Positions 10,254 through 22,405 are shown, counted from the first letter of the stretch. The stretch: DNA of 64,000 nt from Pythium myriotylum (GCA_023091665.1 JALJCQ010000012.1:4030001-4094000), one strand, 5' to 3'. Notes: generated by a model not told the origin, from the letters alone. A program made the numbers and translations.

Positions 10254-13200
10254 CTACTCGGTCAGAATCCTTGATGCCTCGACTGGATCAATTTCGCCGC
10301 GGAGCTCTACGTACCAGTCCAATGTCGGAGGAAGCCAGCTCTCGATCTTCCGATGCGCTGGTTTCATTGCTTTCCAGTCGTCAACAACATGGTCAAGGTT
10401 TTGGGCGTCATCCAAACCTTTGAACACATGACGAGAGGTTGTAAGTCCTCGAAAGCGGACTAACACACGCTCCAGTGCTTCGCACAAACGTTCAAACAAC
10501 GACCATAACTCCGATTGCTGGTCGTGTGGGTCGATGCCCACTGCTTCAAGTCGGATGATGCGCTCTTTCGTGATGCTGTGGCGAGAGATGACTAACCGGC
10601 ACGCAAACACGCCCTTCTTTTGGTGTAGGATCCAGTCTGGGCCAACTTGGCGTTCGTCGAGCGAGTTGAAGCTTGCGATCACAATCTGGTCAAACACAGA
10701 TTCTGGCAACAAGCTCTTGAAATGATACTCCCACCACACGTTCATTGATATCGGGAGTGGCTCACTAAGGTTGTTTCGACTTTGCCCCTCCCTCGCCATC
10801 TCGGTGAATTCGAACATCAGTGATTGACCGCCAAATCGCAACGATGCAGGGATATTGGACCTCCAAGATGCAGGAACAATGAGATCCGAGTCCCACTTGA
10901 TCACTTGCTGGCGTGGAACGTGTACGAGGTTGAACTCTCGCAATAGCTTCTTCATCGTGACCATGAGATTTTCATTGAGGTGAAGCCACGGTGGAAAGGT
11001 CTTCAGTGTAATATGAGGCACAACTTCGCTCTTGAATTTGTGGTCCGCAATGGGACGGATGAAGTCGATGAGCAGCATCGGATCCAAGATCACCTCCCGC
11101 TTGAGTCTCTCAATGCCAAGGTCCTCGTACCACAACACATCGCCGAGGTCGTGCAGTGTCCGGAGGATCTCTTTTTAGGTGTCAATATCGATGTCGGGGA
11201 GATTATCGTGAAGTCTCTTCACAAACTCATCGACGCTCACAAAAGTTGATTGCACACGCGACACAGCGTCTCTATCTGTGGATGGTGAGTGGCCGCAGAC
11301 ACTACGAACGAACTCTAGAGCTGCATCAAAAAGCTGCAGTTGCTTGACACCACAATCTCTTCGATCTTCGTCCTCGCAGCTTTGATTGACTCGGCATCAA
11401 CGCAACTCACGCTCACCCATTCGTGCTGGAGAAGACGCTTGATCGTTGCTTGCAATTTCTCGAGTTGTTCAGCAGAGAAACCACGGATTTCCGTTGTCTT
11501 TCGATGGGTTTCATCGGACGTTTGCTCCTTGTTCAACGCCTGCTGAAGCTCCTGGCCTGTCTGAGACACGTACTGCTTGAGACGCTTCTCGAGATCCGAC
11601 CGAGCAGCCTTCGAGTGTCGCGAATCCGCGTCCACCTTGTCCGCCTTCGTCATCACGAACACAAACTCCGCATCGGACTGACGAGCGATGATCAGTCGAA
11701 TCCACTTCAAGATCTTCTTGTCCACGACCTCATCCATGAACTGATCCACTTGAGAGTCGTAGTCCGCGAGAAGTGTCGCTTGCTTGAATGCCACACCGTA
11801 CGAATGCATGTCGATACACAAGATGTAGATCGTGCGTCTTGTGAAGAACATGGCGTGGACAGGCTGATACACATCTTGGCCGGCAAAGTCCCATATCGTG
11901 AACTCGTAGCTCTTATCACCGTGTTTGAAGTTGTGTGGATAGTGGTCGATGGCGACCGTACGATTGTCTATATGCTCGAGCGACGACATCAAGGTTATGA
12001 TCGACTTGGAGAAGCTTGTCTTTCCCGAGTTGCTCGCACCGATAATGCCAAGTTTCGATCGGTAAACCCTCAACTTCGACTTTAGGATCTCTCTGATGTA
12101 CGTTCGAGTGGCGTCGACTCCACGTTGGATCGTTTGTAGGGTGATTTCGGTCAAACTCGCCTGATTTTTCCGTTCCCCTTCCCAAAAATCAATACACAGC
12201 TTTAAAGCTGGCGCTTCTGGCAAGGCTTCGCCAGAGCTGATCATCATCTCGCACTTTGCGTCCCACTTGGCACCGTACGTTACAAGCACCTGCAGAACTT
12301 CCAACGTGTCGTTCTCTATTCTTCTGGACCGGCCATATTGTCCCGCGCTAGCGATAGCGACATGTAGGGGCGTTCGACCACTCTGCACACACGACGTGAG
12401 TGAGACATAGTTCGGTAATTGGTGATTCACGATTTGAGTACCTTGTCCATTACGTAGAGACTACAATTTGCAGCCAACAAAAGCTTCACAACCTCAACGT
12501 GGCCTCTACTTGATGCGTAATGCAACGGTGTCGATCCATCCTAACTCCGCACATTGACGTAAAAGAGACCATAAAATATCAGTACGAGTCCCAACACACT
12601 CCCGTCGACGTGTCCTGCACCCAGCGCGCGCGCGCACGAACGACCGCCCACTCCCGACACAGACACGTACCTTGGTTTGAGCCTCTTTGTTGCATTGCGC
12701 CTCGAGCAGCAGCTTCACGACCTCGACGCGGCCTCTACTTGATGCCAATTGCAACGCTGTCCGTCCATCCTAACCCCGCACATCGACGTGAAAGAGACCA
12801 TAGAATATCAGTACGAGTCCCAACACACTCCCGTCGACGTGTCTTGCAGCCAGCGAGCGCGCGCAAGAACGACCGCCTACTCACGACACAGACACGTACC
12901 TTGTCCTGAGCGTCTTTGTTGCATTGCGCCTCGAGCAGCAGCTTCACGACCTCGACGCGGCCTCCCCATGATGCCAATTGCAACGCTGTCCATCCATCCT
13001 AACTCCACACATCGACGTAAAAGAGACCATAAAATATCAGTACGAGTCCCAACACACTCCCGTCGACGTGTCCGGCACCCAGCGCGCGCGCGCACGAACG
13101 ACCGCCCACTCCCGACACAGACACGTACCTTGTCCTGAGCGTCTTTGTTGCATTGCGCCTCGAGCAGCAGCTTCACGACCTCGACGCGGCCTCCCCATGA

Positions 13201-13401
13201 TGCGTAATGCAACGGTGTCCATCCATCCTAAACTCTCTCGCGTCAGCTCGCTTTCTCCCTCTCGTCTCCCTCCTAAAACCGCATCCGCACCTCGTCTCTC
13301 GCGTCGACGTCTCCTCCTTTCTTGAGATACTCGCGCACAATCTCCGCGTTTCCTCTTTGGCTCGCATTGAGAAACGCTTCTCTCGACTGTTTGTCTTCCA
13401 T
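10254..13401 (-). pseudogene. Roco locus D: ankyrin-Roc-COR gene with deletion and stop codon
   Basis: Exon 1 (13401-13291) starts MEDKQSREAFLNASQRGN. Ankyrin exons of exactly 99 nt lie at 13227-13129, 12998-12900, 12769-12671 and 12540-12442. Exon 6 begins at 12382 (SGRTPLHVAI) and carries a last ankyrin-like segment, then Roc with P-loop GASNSGKTS, switch DFAGQDVY and TKAD, then the linker, COR and a C-terminal region ending at 10254. Splice sites are good (GTACGTG donors, TTAG or GCAG acceptors). Two lesions kill it: a 16-nt deletion near 11330 (the block encoding PESYV in other copies) shifts the frame, and a TAT to TAA change near 11175 stops translation within COR. The rest is very well preserved, so inactivation is recent. 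C-terminal type C2 (TFPPWLHLNE). Ankyrin plus Roc-COR architecture recalls DAPK1 without its kinase. Confidence 0.8.
12442..13227 (-). repeat. Tandem 229-bp unit: one ankyrin exon plus one intron
   Basis: Exon starts at 13227, 12998 and 12769 are exactly 229 bp apart, and the fourth, at 12540, also lies 229 bp on. Each unit is a 99-bp phase-0 exon (DGWTALQLASWGGRVEVVKL and on to AQDK) plus a 130-bp intron. The introns of the first three units are almost as similar as the exons, so whole units were duplicated recently. Confidence 0.85.
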
Positions 13402-15060
13402 TTCCCACTTGATGAAGTGACGAAGAGAAAGAACTGAGAGAAACCGAACTTATCGCGCCCGGGGATCCGCACTTAACACTGCTTCAAGCTCGGACTCGCG
13501 AACTGGATGTCTCTGCACATCATCTCGTGTGATCAACCACGACTCGCCGGTTCCTTCTCTCCGTGGGTTCAACAAATCCATTTCTCGTCGTCTCTTTTGC
13601 AATCTCAAAAATAGAGCGATTCTTCGACATGAGAACCAAGATCAAGCTCAGCTACTTGGGTGACGGTTCCGTGTTCTGTTCTCACTGACAAGGCTGGGGA
13701 CGGGGCGTTGCGTTTGTTGGTTTTGGTTGTGGGCGCCGGTGAATGGAGGCGAGAGAGATGGAGATCTCGTTGGTGTTTCGAGACCGAGCCGCTTTCTTAT
13801 ATCCCTTGCTGTCGTTGAAAGACCACTGACTGTTTTCGTTTATTCGAGATGATTCTCGAGGATACATGCTGTACAGATACATAGAAGCCGCAGCCAGATT
13901 TTTTTCCCCAGACCCACGACTTCTTCCATCGAAAGTCCAAGACCCGCTATTCTACAGAGAACAGCGGTCTCTCTCAGTGACGGACCACACCGGGTCCGCA
14001 GGCTTCGTCTTCGTTCCAGCAGACGCCTGGCTCGATGAGTTCATGGGTGTAGAGTCCAGTTTTTTCGAGATTTTGCGGGATCCCTTCACTTCGCTTCTCT
14101 TTTTTTTCACATCACTCTTCCTCACACCTCGACGCCGCTCTGCTCCGCAGATAGATGATGATGATGATGATGCAAGTGAAGTCTATTGAGTTCATCCTGT
14201 GAATCCTAATAGCTTGATGGGCTGTACATGCAGGCCTTTATGTGTCAGGATGGTGGACACGAGTGGGCCACCATGGACGAAGGTCGTTGTAGAGCAGGTT
14301 CGACAAGGCAGCCCGGCTGTCCTGGGAACGAAGGGGTTCAAGGGGGGTTTCTCCGCTCGGTGTTGTACCGAGTTTGCCGAGACGCCCGGCCATCTTGTTG
14401 TGGGCCCTTGGGTGGCGGGTCCAGGCCGAGACTTCGGTGAGGTCGGCCAGTTGACGTGCGGATAGGTAAAGATTGGCTAGTGCACGATTGCTCTGCTCCG
14501 CAGATAGCTATTACAGTATCCACGTCGCTTCGTCATGGTTGCTCAGCATGATCCGATCCGTCGGAACCACTCCATCCAACACTGTTGATGCTGCCGGTTG
14601 CGCGAGAAAAGTGTGGTGACTAGTTGACGTTGACCTCGTCCAATCCACCTCAGAAACTCCGTCTCGAGTCGACCCATCAGCTGCGTGATTTTAACAGGAA
14701 GAGAAACCGAGTCAACTCATGATGGCTTGTCTCTGGCCACGACGTTGGAGTTGGATGGGCAAGGAACAAGATATGGATACCCCTTCCAAAACGCTTGGTT
14801 TCTATCATTTGCATGCATCATCTTCCAAGTTCACTTGTGTGCAGACTCGAAAGCGAAGTCTCTCTTCCTTCATTACTTGACTCTCTGCCTCAGATGTAAA
14901 GTCCTCGCAGCTCGAGGCGAGTTCATGGGCGCCCACCGAGGCATCTCGACCCGTTCCAGTTTGCAACGCGGCTCCGGCAACCTTGTCAGCCTCGTCCTGG
15001 GAGACCTGGTGCACGGGAGAGAAGGTGCTACCTAACCATGGCCCAGCACCACCGGATGTA
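13402..15060. repeat. Flank repeat R1 copy interrupted by a LINE end
   Basis: Aligns with 860-2160, including the 5' flank of exon 1, the GATGATTCTCGAGG block and the core AAGATATGGATACCCC near 14768. A 335-bp LINE insertion (14155-14489) splits it. No gene was found. Confidence 0.7.
14155..14489 (-). mobile_element. 5'-truncated LINE insertion with 18-bp target duplication
   Basis: On the minus strand it encodes the end of a LINE RNase H domain (LYLSARQLADLTEV, then HPRAHNKMA), a stop, the 3' motif GCTATTAGGATTCA ... CTCAATAGACTTCA and a (TCA)n tail. GCTCTGCTCCGCAGATAG occurs at 14137-14154 and at 14490-14507 as a perfect 18-bp target-site duplication. The uninterrupted site is present in R1 at about 1613-1630. 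Confidence 0.9.
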
Positions 15061-15566
15061 AACTTCTAATCAATAGAGCTCAATTGATTCTGGGATCTTG
15101 ACGCCGGCCAGAGACTTCGCGACCGCCGAACAAAGTGTCATTCTCTCGTCGGAAGGTGTCCTCGGAAGGTGTGTCTCGTCACTTCGTCGTGTGGTGAAGG
15201 CCATTGCGCTGGAGGGTTACCAAGCGTGTGATTGAGAGCGCTGATGGTACGTTTTGCACATGGCCCGCTCGTGATGCATGTATTCGTAGATTTCTTTCTC
15301 TACATGGTGGTTGCAGAGTGGAAACAGTTCATCAACCGTCTGAACTCAGATTGGCGATGAACACCACCAGACTGGTGCTAGCCGACAACATTGAGCGGAG
15401 CAGCAGTGCCGGAGTCAGCAAGTAACCAGTAACGAAACCGATAGAGCACATGATGGATTCGCTGATATTGTGAGCAGGGTCAACTGGACTGACTGATCGC
15501 CTCACATTAAAGCGCCCTGAGCAGACAGCTCCAAAGATCCACTTCCCGACTTGAACAAGTCTCCAG
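15061..15566. other. 5' flank of locus E, no gene seen
   Basis: About 500 bp without a supported coding region. It presumably holds the promoter of locus E, but no clear Inr motif stands out. Confidence 0.35.
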
Positions 15567-16990
15567 ATGGGGAACGCCCAGGCGGCACGGTCGTCGCCTC
15601 CGGACAACAACACGTCCGAGCGGCGTCGCGTCCGCTCGCAACCAACAGAGTCTGCGCAGTCATGTTCTATTAGTCGCGCGCGTCGCCGTGTCTGTAGGTC
15701 CAAGATCGCTGTTCTCGGTGCGAACAACTCGGGGAAAACCAGCTTCTGCAAGTCGATAGCAACCATGGACCATGGTTACTGCGGTGCGCAAGCGTCGGCA
15801 CCATGGCCTATGGTGCCATCGCTCGAGCATATAGACAATCGCACGGTCGCCATCGACCACTTCCGCCACATCTTTAGGCGGAACTACAACACCTACGAAC
15901 TCACGATGTGGGACTTCGCCGGTCAAGACGTCTATCAGCCTGTTCATGCCATGTTCTTCACTAGGCGCACGATCTACATCCTGTGTATGGATATGCATTT
16001 GTACGGTGTGGAACTCGAGCAAGCAACACTTTTCGCCGATCACGACTCTCAGGTGGATCACTTCATGGATGAGATCGTGGATAAGAAGATCTTAAAGTGG
16101 ATTCGACTGGTCATTGCTCGTCAGCCAGATGCCGAGTTTGTATTCGTGGAGACGAAGGCGGACAAGGTGGATGCGAATTCGCGACTCGCCAAGGCTGCTC
16201 GGTCGGATCTCGAGAAGCGTCTTGAGCAGTTCGTGTCTCAGACAAGCGAGGAGCTTAAGTATGCTTTAAACGACGAGAAACGGCCCGGTGGATTCTATCG
16301 GATGGAAAGTAGGAATTGAAAGACTTAAGCATATGGTGATCTTGGATCCGATGCTGCTCATCGACTTCATTCGTCGCATTGCTGACCTCAAGTTCACGAG
16401 CGAAGAGATACGGCACACTGCACTAAAGACATTTCCGCTGTGGCTTCACCTGGATCAAAATTTTATGCTTACGATGAAGAAGCTGTTGGGAGAGTACAAT
16501 GTCGTGCACGTCCCAGGCCAGCAACAAATGGAGTGGCACTCAAATCTGGCGTTATGGAGGTCCAACATCCGTGCGCCCATAGGGTTTGCTGTTCAATCTC
16601 TGGCTTACGAGTCCACCGACTTTGCCGAGCAATTTCGATCAGTGTCCGAAAGAGCTGATTGGTTTCTAATCACAACCAACGCGCGATGGGAATACCATTT
16701 CACGGGCTTACTGCCCGAATCGGTCTTCGACGAAATCGTGATTGGGACGAACAATCGATTCTCCAATCGGCATGTTGGCCCTGACTGGATTTTGCATCAC
16801 GAGAGAACGGTGTTTTCTTGCCGTGTCATAATCTTGCGACATAGCGAGACTAAGGAATGCATCATCCGACTCGACGCGGTGGTAGCCGGCCACCATGTGC
16901 CCAGAAACGAGTTAGCTGGTGAATTCGATGAAGTATGTGGCAGCCTCGATAGCGTGATACGGAGCACATTATGGCGTTATTGCCGTCAAG
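15567..16990 (+). pseudogene. Roco locus E: Roc GTPase with most of COR deleted
   Basis: Starts MGNAQAARSSPPDNN; Gly2 with a small residue at position 6 is compatible with N-myristoylation. The Roc domain has GANNSGKTS, DFAGQDVY and TKAD, with an unusual insertion (DHGYCGAQASAPWP) after the P-loop helix. After the linker, at about 16290, the frame ends, and the next frame picks up at GIERLKHMVILDPMLLIDF. About 130 residues of linker and N-terminal COR are missing and the frame is shifted. The C-terminal part continues to about 16930 and then fades into the first exon of locus F. The segment 15966-16176 is identical to 18149-18359 in locus F although the flanks differ. It may make a stand-alone Roc domain product of 250 residues. 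Confidence 0.7.
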
Positions 16991-19390
16991 TGCTGTTTGC
17001 GGACAAAGGTGACTTGCTTTATACAGGATGGACAGCTCTACACGAGGCGTGCTCGCGAGGCTTCGTATCCGTTGTGCGCGCTCTGCTGGAAGTTGGATGT
17101 AATGTGAATGCGCGCGATGAGGTGAGTTGTATCAATTACGATTTGGCTGCGTTAAGCATCTGAAACGTATTGTGTTATGGCAGAACGGGATGACGCCGTT
17201 GCATTGTGCACTGCGCTATGTGAACATGACGCGACAGCTACGAAAAGCCTACAGAATCGATGGAAGAACACCGTTGCATGTGGCATCAATATATGGGAAG
17301 GTTGAGGTCGTGCAGGTGCTGCTTGAGGCGCGATGTAACAAAGAGGCTCAAGATGAGGTATGTCGCTCTGTGTCGTGACAGGACGCATTAATATGCGAAT
17401 TTAGCAAATTTTACCATGACTTGGGCTTCTGCGCCGTCAGGAGAATGGTTGGACAGCGTTGCATTGGGCATCTCACGTAGGCAACGTCGCGGTCGTGAAG
17501 CTTTTGCTGGGTGCGAATTGTAGCCTCCACGCCGTTGACAAGGTACGCGAATCGCAACTCACCAAATTTTTGACTTCGCCTCACCCACGTCGAGTGTAGA
17601 ATGGGCGAATGCCTTTCCATGCCACGATTGTCAAGGACGACTTTAGGTTTGGTGGCCACAAAATAATACGCGATGTCACGTTGCGAGTTCTGCAAGCGCT
17701 TGTAACGTACGCTGCAGAGTGGGACGCAAAGTGCGAGACGATGATCGGCTCCGACGAAGCCTTGCCGGAAGCGTCAGCGTTGAAGCTTTGTATTGATCTG
17801 TGGGGACGTGAATCGAAGAATGAGGCGAGTCTGACCGAAATCCCGCTTCGAACGATCCAACGTGGAGTCGACGCCACTCGAACATACATTAGAGAGCTCC
17901 TGAAGTCGAGGTTGAAGCTCTATCGATCGAAACTTGGCATTATCGGTGCGAGCAACTCGGGAAAGACCAGCTTCTCCAAGTCGATCATAACCTTGATGTC
18001 GTCGCTCGAGCATATAGACAATCGCACGGTGGCAATTGACCACTATAGACACTTGTTCAAACACGCTGGTAAGAGCTACGAGTTCACGATATGGGACTTT
18101 GCCGGCCAAGACGTGTATCAGCCTGTCCATGCAATGTTCTTCACAAGACGCACGATCTACATCCTGTGTATGGATATGCATTTGTACGGTGTGGAACTCG
18201 AGCAAGCAACACTTTTCGCCGATCACGACTCTCAGGTGGATCACTTCATGGATGAGATCGTGGATAAGAAGATCTTAAAGTGGATTCGACTGGTCATTGC
18301 TCGTCAGCCAGATGCCGAGTTTGTATTCGTGGAGACGAAGGCGGACAAGGTGGATGCGATTTCGCGGCACTCGAAGGCTGCTCAGTTGGATCTCGAGAAG
18401 CGCCTTAAGCAGTACGTGTCTCAAACAAGCCAGGAGCTTCAGCAGGCGTTGAACAACGAGCAAACGTCCGATGTAACCCATCGAAAGACAACGGAAATCC
18501 GTGGTTTCTCTGCTGAACAACTCGAAGAACTGCAAGCAACGATCAAGCATCTTCTCCATCACGAATGGGTGAGCGTGAGTTGCGTCGTCGCAGAGTCGAT
18601 CAAAAGCTGCGAGGATGAAGATCGAAGAGGTTGTGGTGTCAAGCAACTGCAGCTTTTTGATGCAGCTCTAGAGTTCGTTCGTAGTGTCTGCGGCCACTCA
18701 CCATCCACAGATAGAGACGCTGTGTCGCGTGTGCAATCAACTTTTGTGAGCGTCGATGAGTTTGTGAAGAGACTTCACGATAATCTCCCCGACATCGATA
18801 TTGACACCTAAAAAGAGATCCTCCGGACACTGCACGACCTCGGCGATGTGTTGTGGTACGAGGACCTTGGCATTGCGAGACTCAAGCGCGAGGTGATCTT
18901 GGATCCGATGCTGCTCATCGACTTCATCCGTCCCATTGCGGACCACAAGTTCACGAGCGAAGTGATGACTCATGACGCACTGAAATCCAAGCCGTTATGG
19001 CTTCATCTGGACCGAGCATTCATGCTCACGGTGAAGCAGTTGTTGCACGAGTTCAATCTCGTGCACGTAAAATGCGAGGGAGAGATTCAGTGGGACTCGG
19101 ATCTTCTCGTGCCGGCAACGTGGAGGTCTAATATTCCTTCGTCGTTGCGCTCCGGCGGTCAATTACTATTGTATGAATGGCCAAACGAGTTCGACTTGCG
19201 TCCAAAAGAGCGGGTCGTCTGGCAATTACAGCCAGCGTGCAATGGGAGTACCATTTTCTCAGCCTTCTACCCGAATCGATCTTTGATCAAATCGCTAGTT
19301 ATAACCCTCTTGACAATCGACAAGTTGGACCGGACTGGATCTTGTATCACAAGAAAGGTGTGTTTGCGTGCCGCATCGTCATCTCGCGAC
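16991..19390 (+). pseudogene. Roco locus F: ankyrin-Roc-COR gene sharing D's lesions, 3'-truncated
   Basis: Exons: about 17026-17121 (GWTALHEACSRGF), 17184-17357 (58 codons, NGMTPLHCAL and GRTPLHVASIYGK), 17441-17542 (ENGWTALHWASHVGN) and a long exon from 17600, all with GT..AG introns of 57-83 nt. The long exon carries Roc (GASNSGKTS, DFAGQDVY, TKAD) and COR. It has the same 16-nt deletion as D near 18655, here compensated by an extra A near 18605, and the same TAA after DIDIDT at 18809-18811. A further frameshift occurs near 19178. Roco sequence stops at about 19390 in the middle of the C-terminal domain, where unrelated R1-like sequence begins. C-terminal type C1 like B and G, although its lesions match D, so the locus is a mosaic. 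Confidence 0.75.
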
Positions 19391-21486
19391 ATCGGCGTCG
19401 CTCTGCCCCGCGGATGGCAACAGGTATTTTAGTATTCGTCTCGTCATGCTCTTATAAAGTTACCTGCCAAAGCTCCATGATGGCATCATGATTGCTCCAA
19501 ATGATCCTACGTCCGTGGTCGCCAACGACAGGCTCCTCCGTTGACTCCCTGTACGTCGGCACCCGCTCCGCATCAAGGTATTAGGATTCACCAGCTAAAG
19601 TCAATAGACTCTATCTGCATCGCCTGCATCATCATCACTCGATCGTCCAACAGACGCGTTTCTCTATGAGGCCGCGGTGATAGAGTCCACTCTTCGTTTT
19701 TCTTCGAGATTGTACGGAATTTGTTCACTTCAGTTCTTTCACAGGATAGAGACGACTTCTTCCCATCTCGCACGTCGCTCTACTCCGCGAATAGCGAACT
19801 CGTCTCGCCATCTTGTCAAGGAATTACACGCCAAAGCTTCGTGATGTCGTCATGATTATTCCAAAATGATCCTGTCCGTCGGAGCGAACCAGTCCATCTT
19901 CGCACCACTCCGTCCAACATTGATCGTAGCTGCCTGTCACATGAGAACACTGTGGTGACGGGTGGTGAGAATCTCGCCCAATGGACCACGCAAACCCGTC
20001 GGTCAAAGTCTCGAGTCGACTCCCACCAAAGGATCGGCTGCGTCATCAACCGGTCATGGTGGCTCGTCTCTGTACACGTCATTGAAGTGGGGCAGAGAAG
20101 AGATATGGATACCCCTCCCAAAACGCTTCGTTTCGATCATTGGCACGGTGCCATCTTCCAAGTCCACCGGTTGCTTCCGACAGATCAAATGGCAACAAGG
20201 TCGCGTTTTCCCCTCGTCGTCTGGCTCTTGATGTTCGTGATCGCTCTCCATCTTCTGCTCATGACCGATCGTTCGTTGGGTGGCGTGGTGTCCGCGGTGG
20301 CCACACCACACCACCACCCAACAACCGACCGGTGTTCTTCGCGCAGTCCTTAGTTTATGTTTTCATCGCAGACTGACTCGAGCGAGCGCTCCCGTTCATA
20401 CCCATGGAAACCCTAGAGTCCCAACGCCCGCACGGCGTTGCATGCGCCAGGCACGCGACGCACTTGGGTGAACGCGCCTCGGTGAGAGCGTTCTCAAACG
20501 CTGCGGCCCTCGCAGTCTCGCTCCACAAAGCCGAACATCTCTCCACAGCAGGCCTTCGTAGGCGCACGCATCCTCGTCAGGTTGATTGTGAGTGCCGACT
20601 CCTTCAACGTGCGCGCAAGAGAGGGGACACGCGACGCACGACGTGCCGCGCTCGGGCGACTGGCGAGACGGCTGTGTTGGCGTTGGCGTTGTAAATTTCG
20701 CCGCTGCGCCCAACCCCTCTAACCTCCCAGAGAGCGCGTGACGTCACGGCCGGAGCCTCGTCCAGAGCGTCCAGCAGGCCACCGGCACCGCCATGTGCGG
20801 GGATCCAATCGCTGCTCGTGTGAGTGAGAGAGCGGACTGGCTGACCAAGCGATGGCGCCAACGCACTCGCCGAGGACCCAGCCTCCGAGTCCAAGACGAT
20901 GCAGAAGAGGCACATGCGTCCTGACTGCCTGGCTCTCAGTCTACTGTGTCGTGCGCTTCACCGGTGGCTCGTATTCGAGCGGGAGACCGGGTGATATGTT
21001 GTGGGTTTGTGGTGTGGGTATCGAACAGTTATCTTTGACTGGTCACAAGAACTGCAATGCAGTACTCGCAAGTCCAGCAACGTGGTGGTCATCGCGTGAG
21101 CGCCAACAGAGTCTGTAGTGGCGATCTCGCCTACGATGGTCTGCTTGGTCAATTACTGTAACTTTATGAGGGGAGTCTAGAGTCTGTTCTCGGTGACGAG
21201 CGCATTTGACATCGAGTGCTTTCTGTCCAGTGTCGGTGTCCTTGACTCGGAGAATGGGATATTTAACAGAGAATCAAACAAATAATATATAGTGGGTCCA
21301 CGACTCGGCCCAAAACTCGGAGCAATGAGTCGCAAGTCTCCACTTCAGAGCCTAGTGCATTGAGGCATCGTCGCGGTTTCAAAGCCGGGAAACTGCGATT
21401 GCTTGCTGCGACCAACTTCTCAATCGTGGCCCCCTCAGGTTCGAGTACCTTGAGATATCAATGACAGTGGTCAATATTGCGTTTAT
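19391..21486. repeat. R1-like relic and R2 copy between Roco F and G
   Basis: About 19391-20150 contains broken R1 pieces (core AGATATGGATACCCC near 20100), and about 20190-21480 aligns with R2 at 2160-3350, for example GTGGTGGTCATCGCGTGAGC in both. No gene is supported. A LINE 3' tail lies within at 19580-19632. Confidence 0.6.
19580..19632 (+). mobile_element. LINE 3' tail
   Basis: GTATTAGGATTCACC ... GTCAATAGACTCTATC ending in CATCATCATCA, the terminal motif shared by the other LINE insertions in the window. Confidence 0.6.
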
Positions 21487-21605
21487 TCCCTAGGTCTCCG
21501 CCTCCTTCCGCAGTTTGTCATACCACTCCAATCCTGGAGGAAGCCACGGCACGACAATCCTCGTCTCCAGCCAACCATCCACAACTTGATCCAGATTCAG
21601 CATCT

Positions 21606-21661
21606 GGAAGCGTCTAATACAGGTCAATTTGTGGGTCAGGTCAGCGTCTTTTCTATGCACA
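21606..21661 (+). repeat. Left terminal inverted repeat
   Basis: Matches the reverse complement of 24152-24208 over about 55 positions with a few mismatches. Confidence 0.85.
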
Positions 21662-22329
21662 CATCGACTTGGTCAGGCAACAGGTCACGTCGAGCCACGT
21701 GACCAATGCTCACTGTCACTGCCGAGGTCAGACTTTTGACGCCGAAACAGACTTTCCAAGGTCGAACAACCAACAAGCCAATCAAACAAGAACAGGGCTC
21801 GATCTGCCGGCCAAGGAGGTCGCGCCCTCCCGAGTGCACGCGGTCGGCTGTGAGTCACGGCAACAGCGCGGCCTCGAGGAAACGCCCGAGGTCGCGCTCG
21901 CGCGTGGTCGAACGTCACCCCGGCCGCAGGTAGCGATGGCGCGACCTCTGTCTAACGCCTTTGTGGGTGGTCGCGCTCGCGCGAAGCCTTGCGCCATCGC
22001 CGCCGCACAAGCTCGGGCAGCAGACCGCCAGGCGTTGCGCCTCGTCGTTGGCCACCCGAGAGAGCTCCGTGCGCAACTGCTGCCGCCGGCACTGCGTCTG
22101 GAAGCAGCGAGCTATTCGGGCGGTTTGTCCGCCAACTGTGGTCGGCGGCCGTGGCGCTTCGTGTCCTCATCGGCCTCGGGGCAGAGCCTGGGCGCTTTGT
22201 GCTCGTGGAGTGTGGAGTGGCGCGCTAAGTAGAGCCTGCGCGCGAGCCTCAACACTCGTTGTTGACAGCAATGCGTTAGATGTGTTTGCACAGTTTGGCT
22301 GGCGACACTATTGAGTCCTAAACGAAGTA

Positions 22330-22405
22330 TGTGGAGCGCAGCAGGAAACCTGTTAGGATTCATTAAGACAAACTCAACAGACTCCACTTAATCCATCATC
22401 ATCAT
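22330..22405 (+). mobile_element. LINE 3' tail nested in the TIR element
   Basis: GTTAGGATTCATTAAG ... CTCAACAGACTCCACTTAATC followed by CATCATCATCAT. The upstream sequence to about 22000 may be LINE body but was not recognised. Confidence 0.5.

Noticed and set aside
21669..22314. Candidate transposase ORFs (187 and 117 residues) in the TIR element
   Set aside because: No hAT dimerisation, BED or catalytic motifs; Arg/Ala-rich low complexity; nothing supports a transposase.
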